Source: Roridomyces roridus (lineage: Eukaryota; Basidiomycota; Agaricomycetes; Agaricales; Mycenaceae). From it: DNA of 64,000 nucleotides. Shown here piece after piece: positions 63,301-64,000 of this stretch (within the stretch, counting starts at the first letter, position 1; the number at the start of each line of letters is the position of its first letter). Where the stretch lies: positions 1-64,000 of the forward strand of contig JARKIF010000083.1 in assembly GCA_029378245.1 (NCBI GenBank), read 5' to 3'. Both the position numbers and the translations under genes were made by a program. The notes beneath the pieces are model-generated. The model was not told the origin of the DNA. It did not search any database and saw only the letters and a list, made by a program, of their open reading frames with translations.

Positions 63301-64000
63301 CACCCAGGGCAGTGAAATTTTGACTTTCAAAGTCCATGGAAGTAGCAGGTTGCCATTGTGAATTCATCTTGTGGATACTGGGAAAGAGAGTAGACTCCTT
63401 GAGTGCACGGGACTGGGTATCAACAATGCCAGATTGTTCCACCACAGATTTACTACACTGGAGGAACTGGATGCTGGAAATTGTGTTGTTCTGTAGAGTC
63501 TGGTTCAACACCACAGGATTCCCAGTTTTCCCCAATGAGTCTATCACGTTGCAAGGGGTAGAAAGAATGAGAGAATTGTTGACAAATAGAGTTTGGTTCA
63601 ACATCACAGTGATGGTGTTCTGATCTGGTAATTTGTTAGAACTGAATGCCCATACACCATTGTCAACTTACATGGAACTTGCAGGGTAACAATGCCAAGT
63701 TGGTCCAAGGACACCTGCATCTGAGAAGGAAACCCTGGAGCCTCTGGAGTTGATGAAAGGAAGGATGCTGGAAGATATCCACAAGTCACATTGAACCCTG
63801 AAGCAGGCACCATTGCTTCACCAGCGCCAAGGGTTGTATTTTGCAATACATCAAACAGAGTCCCATTGGAGAGACCTAGGGTTGGCATATTGGACATCCA
63901 TGGCATGGGTCCAAGTGCAAAGTGGACAAGAAAGTGATAGCTAGAACTACCAACATAATTAACTCCTGTATCAAACATGGATGATTGCTTACACAGGGTC
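60334..64000 (-). CDS. Two tandem multi-pass membrane proteins reading as one fused gene (5' end beyond window)
   Basis: Agaricomycete membrane-protein family of unknown function. The downstream unit starts with the family N-terminus LRTAGYSKYPAAQ and VSTLVKSISLALHTLLFIIH. It has LMLYLTQELALGFAIRKYSS, LAWSGIGSSLSTL and SLLHVTTPALF, then an N-glycosylated ectodomain (NSSLYDTPIESYPNSQ, ATGFQVTCRSIAGV, GSIMLYITNKVIDS). It ends with VYLHDVENALGKLLASIFWTGV, VSIGLGASLVALILGIYFAT, LREAGMVKVRL and TGA at 60334. The upstream unit (about 62500-64000) shows the same ectodomain and tail order (GFNVTCGYLPASFLSS, LNLHDIENGLANLAAATFWI, VSFGLATSIILAVICVFSTA). Its last exon runs without a stop from IWWSKGYSGDL into SLRTAGYSKYP, then across an intron (62447-62494) into the second unit. 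Neither a stop for the first nor a Met for the second lies between them. Confidence 0.72.

Overview
The window comes from a filamentous basidiomycete, most likely an Agaricomycete. Genes are dense with short introns (about 43-60 nt, GT..AG, CTAAC-like branch sites). The gene families point the same way: alcohol-oxidase type GMC enzymes, F-box/LRR proteins, BTB proteins, PDR-type ABC transporters, a CaaX mating-pheromone precursor and the large 'GYSKYP' multi-pass membrane family. No rRNA, true tRNA or CRISPR array was seen.

Layout. 1-0.42 kb: 5' end of a secreted 5'-nucleotidase. 0.6-1.4 kb: a tandem duplication. 1.9-3.7 kb: a wrecked ETT1/Nro1-like gene. 5.6-8.3 kb: a 16-exon alcohol oxidase gene with two homopolymer frameshifts. 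9.1-10.4 kb: an F-box gene whose dead paralogue lies at 16.6-17.8 kb. 12.4-16 kb: a small conserved hypothetical gene, a BTB fragment, a mating-pheromone precursor and TFIIA large subunit (TOA1). 18.7-20.1 kb: a second intact F-box gene. 20.3-27 kb: three BTB genes, only the first plausibly intact, plus two 912-bp solo LTRs, one of which splits the third BTB gene. 27-29.3 kb: a large protein ending in a Zn2Cys6 cluster. 29.4-33 kb: duplicated pieces of the Zn-cluster exon and of the pheromone locus, including a frameshifted second pheromone copy. 33.6-34.7 kb: a fourth BTB pseudogene. 35-43.6 kb: a complete 25-exon PDR ABC transporter and, upstream on the same strand, a complete GMC oxidoreductase. 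44.2-46.2 kb: a formin-type GTPase-binding-domain protein. 46.4-48.9 kb: two more BTB pseudogenes. 49.1-51.8 kb: a 2.65-kb inverted-repeat DNA transposon with a perfect 8-bp target duplication. 53.8-56.7 kb: poorly resolved hypothetical genes. 57.5-59.7 kb: three small terminal-inverted-repeat elements, two with 8-bp target duplications (hAT type). 60.3-64 kb: two tandem membrane-protein genes that read as one fused gene.

Main themes. First, housekeeping and transport genes are intact through many exons, while the repeated families (BTB, F-box, pheromone, ETT1-like) are full of frameshifts, stops and insertions. Most of the decay therefore looks biological, although the alcohol-oxidase frameshifts fall in homopolymers and could be sequence errors. 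Second, ultra-short exons (2, 4, 10 and 21 nt) are needed to keep the oxidases and the ABC transporter in frame. Third, a mating-pheromone precursor with an internally duplicated core sits in a segmental duplication with no pheromone receptor in view.
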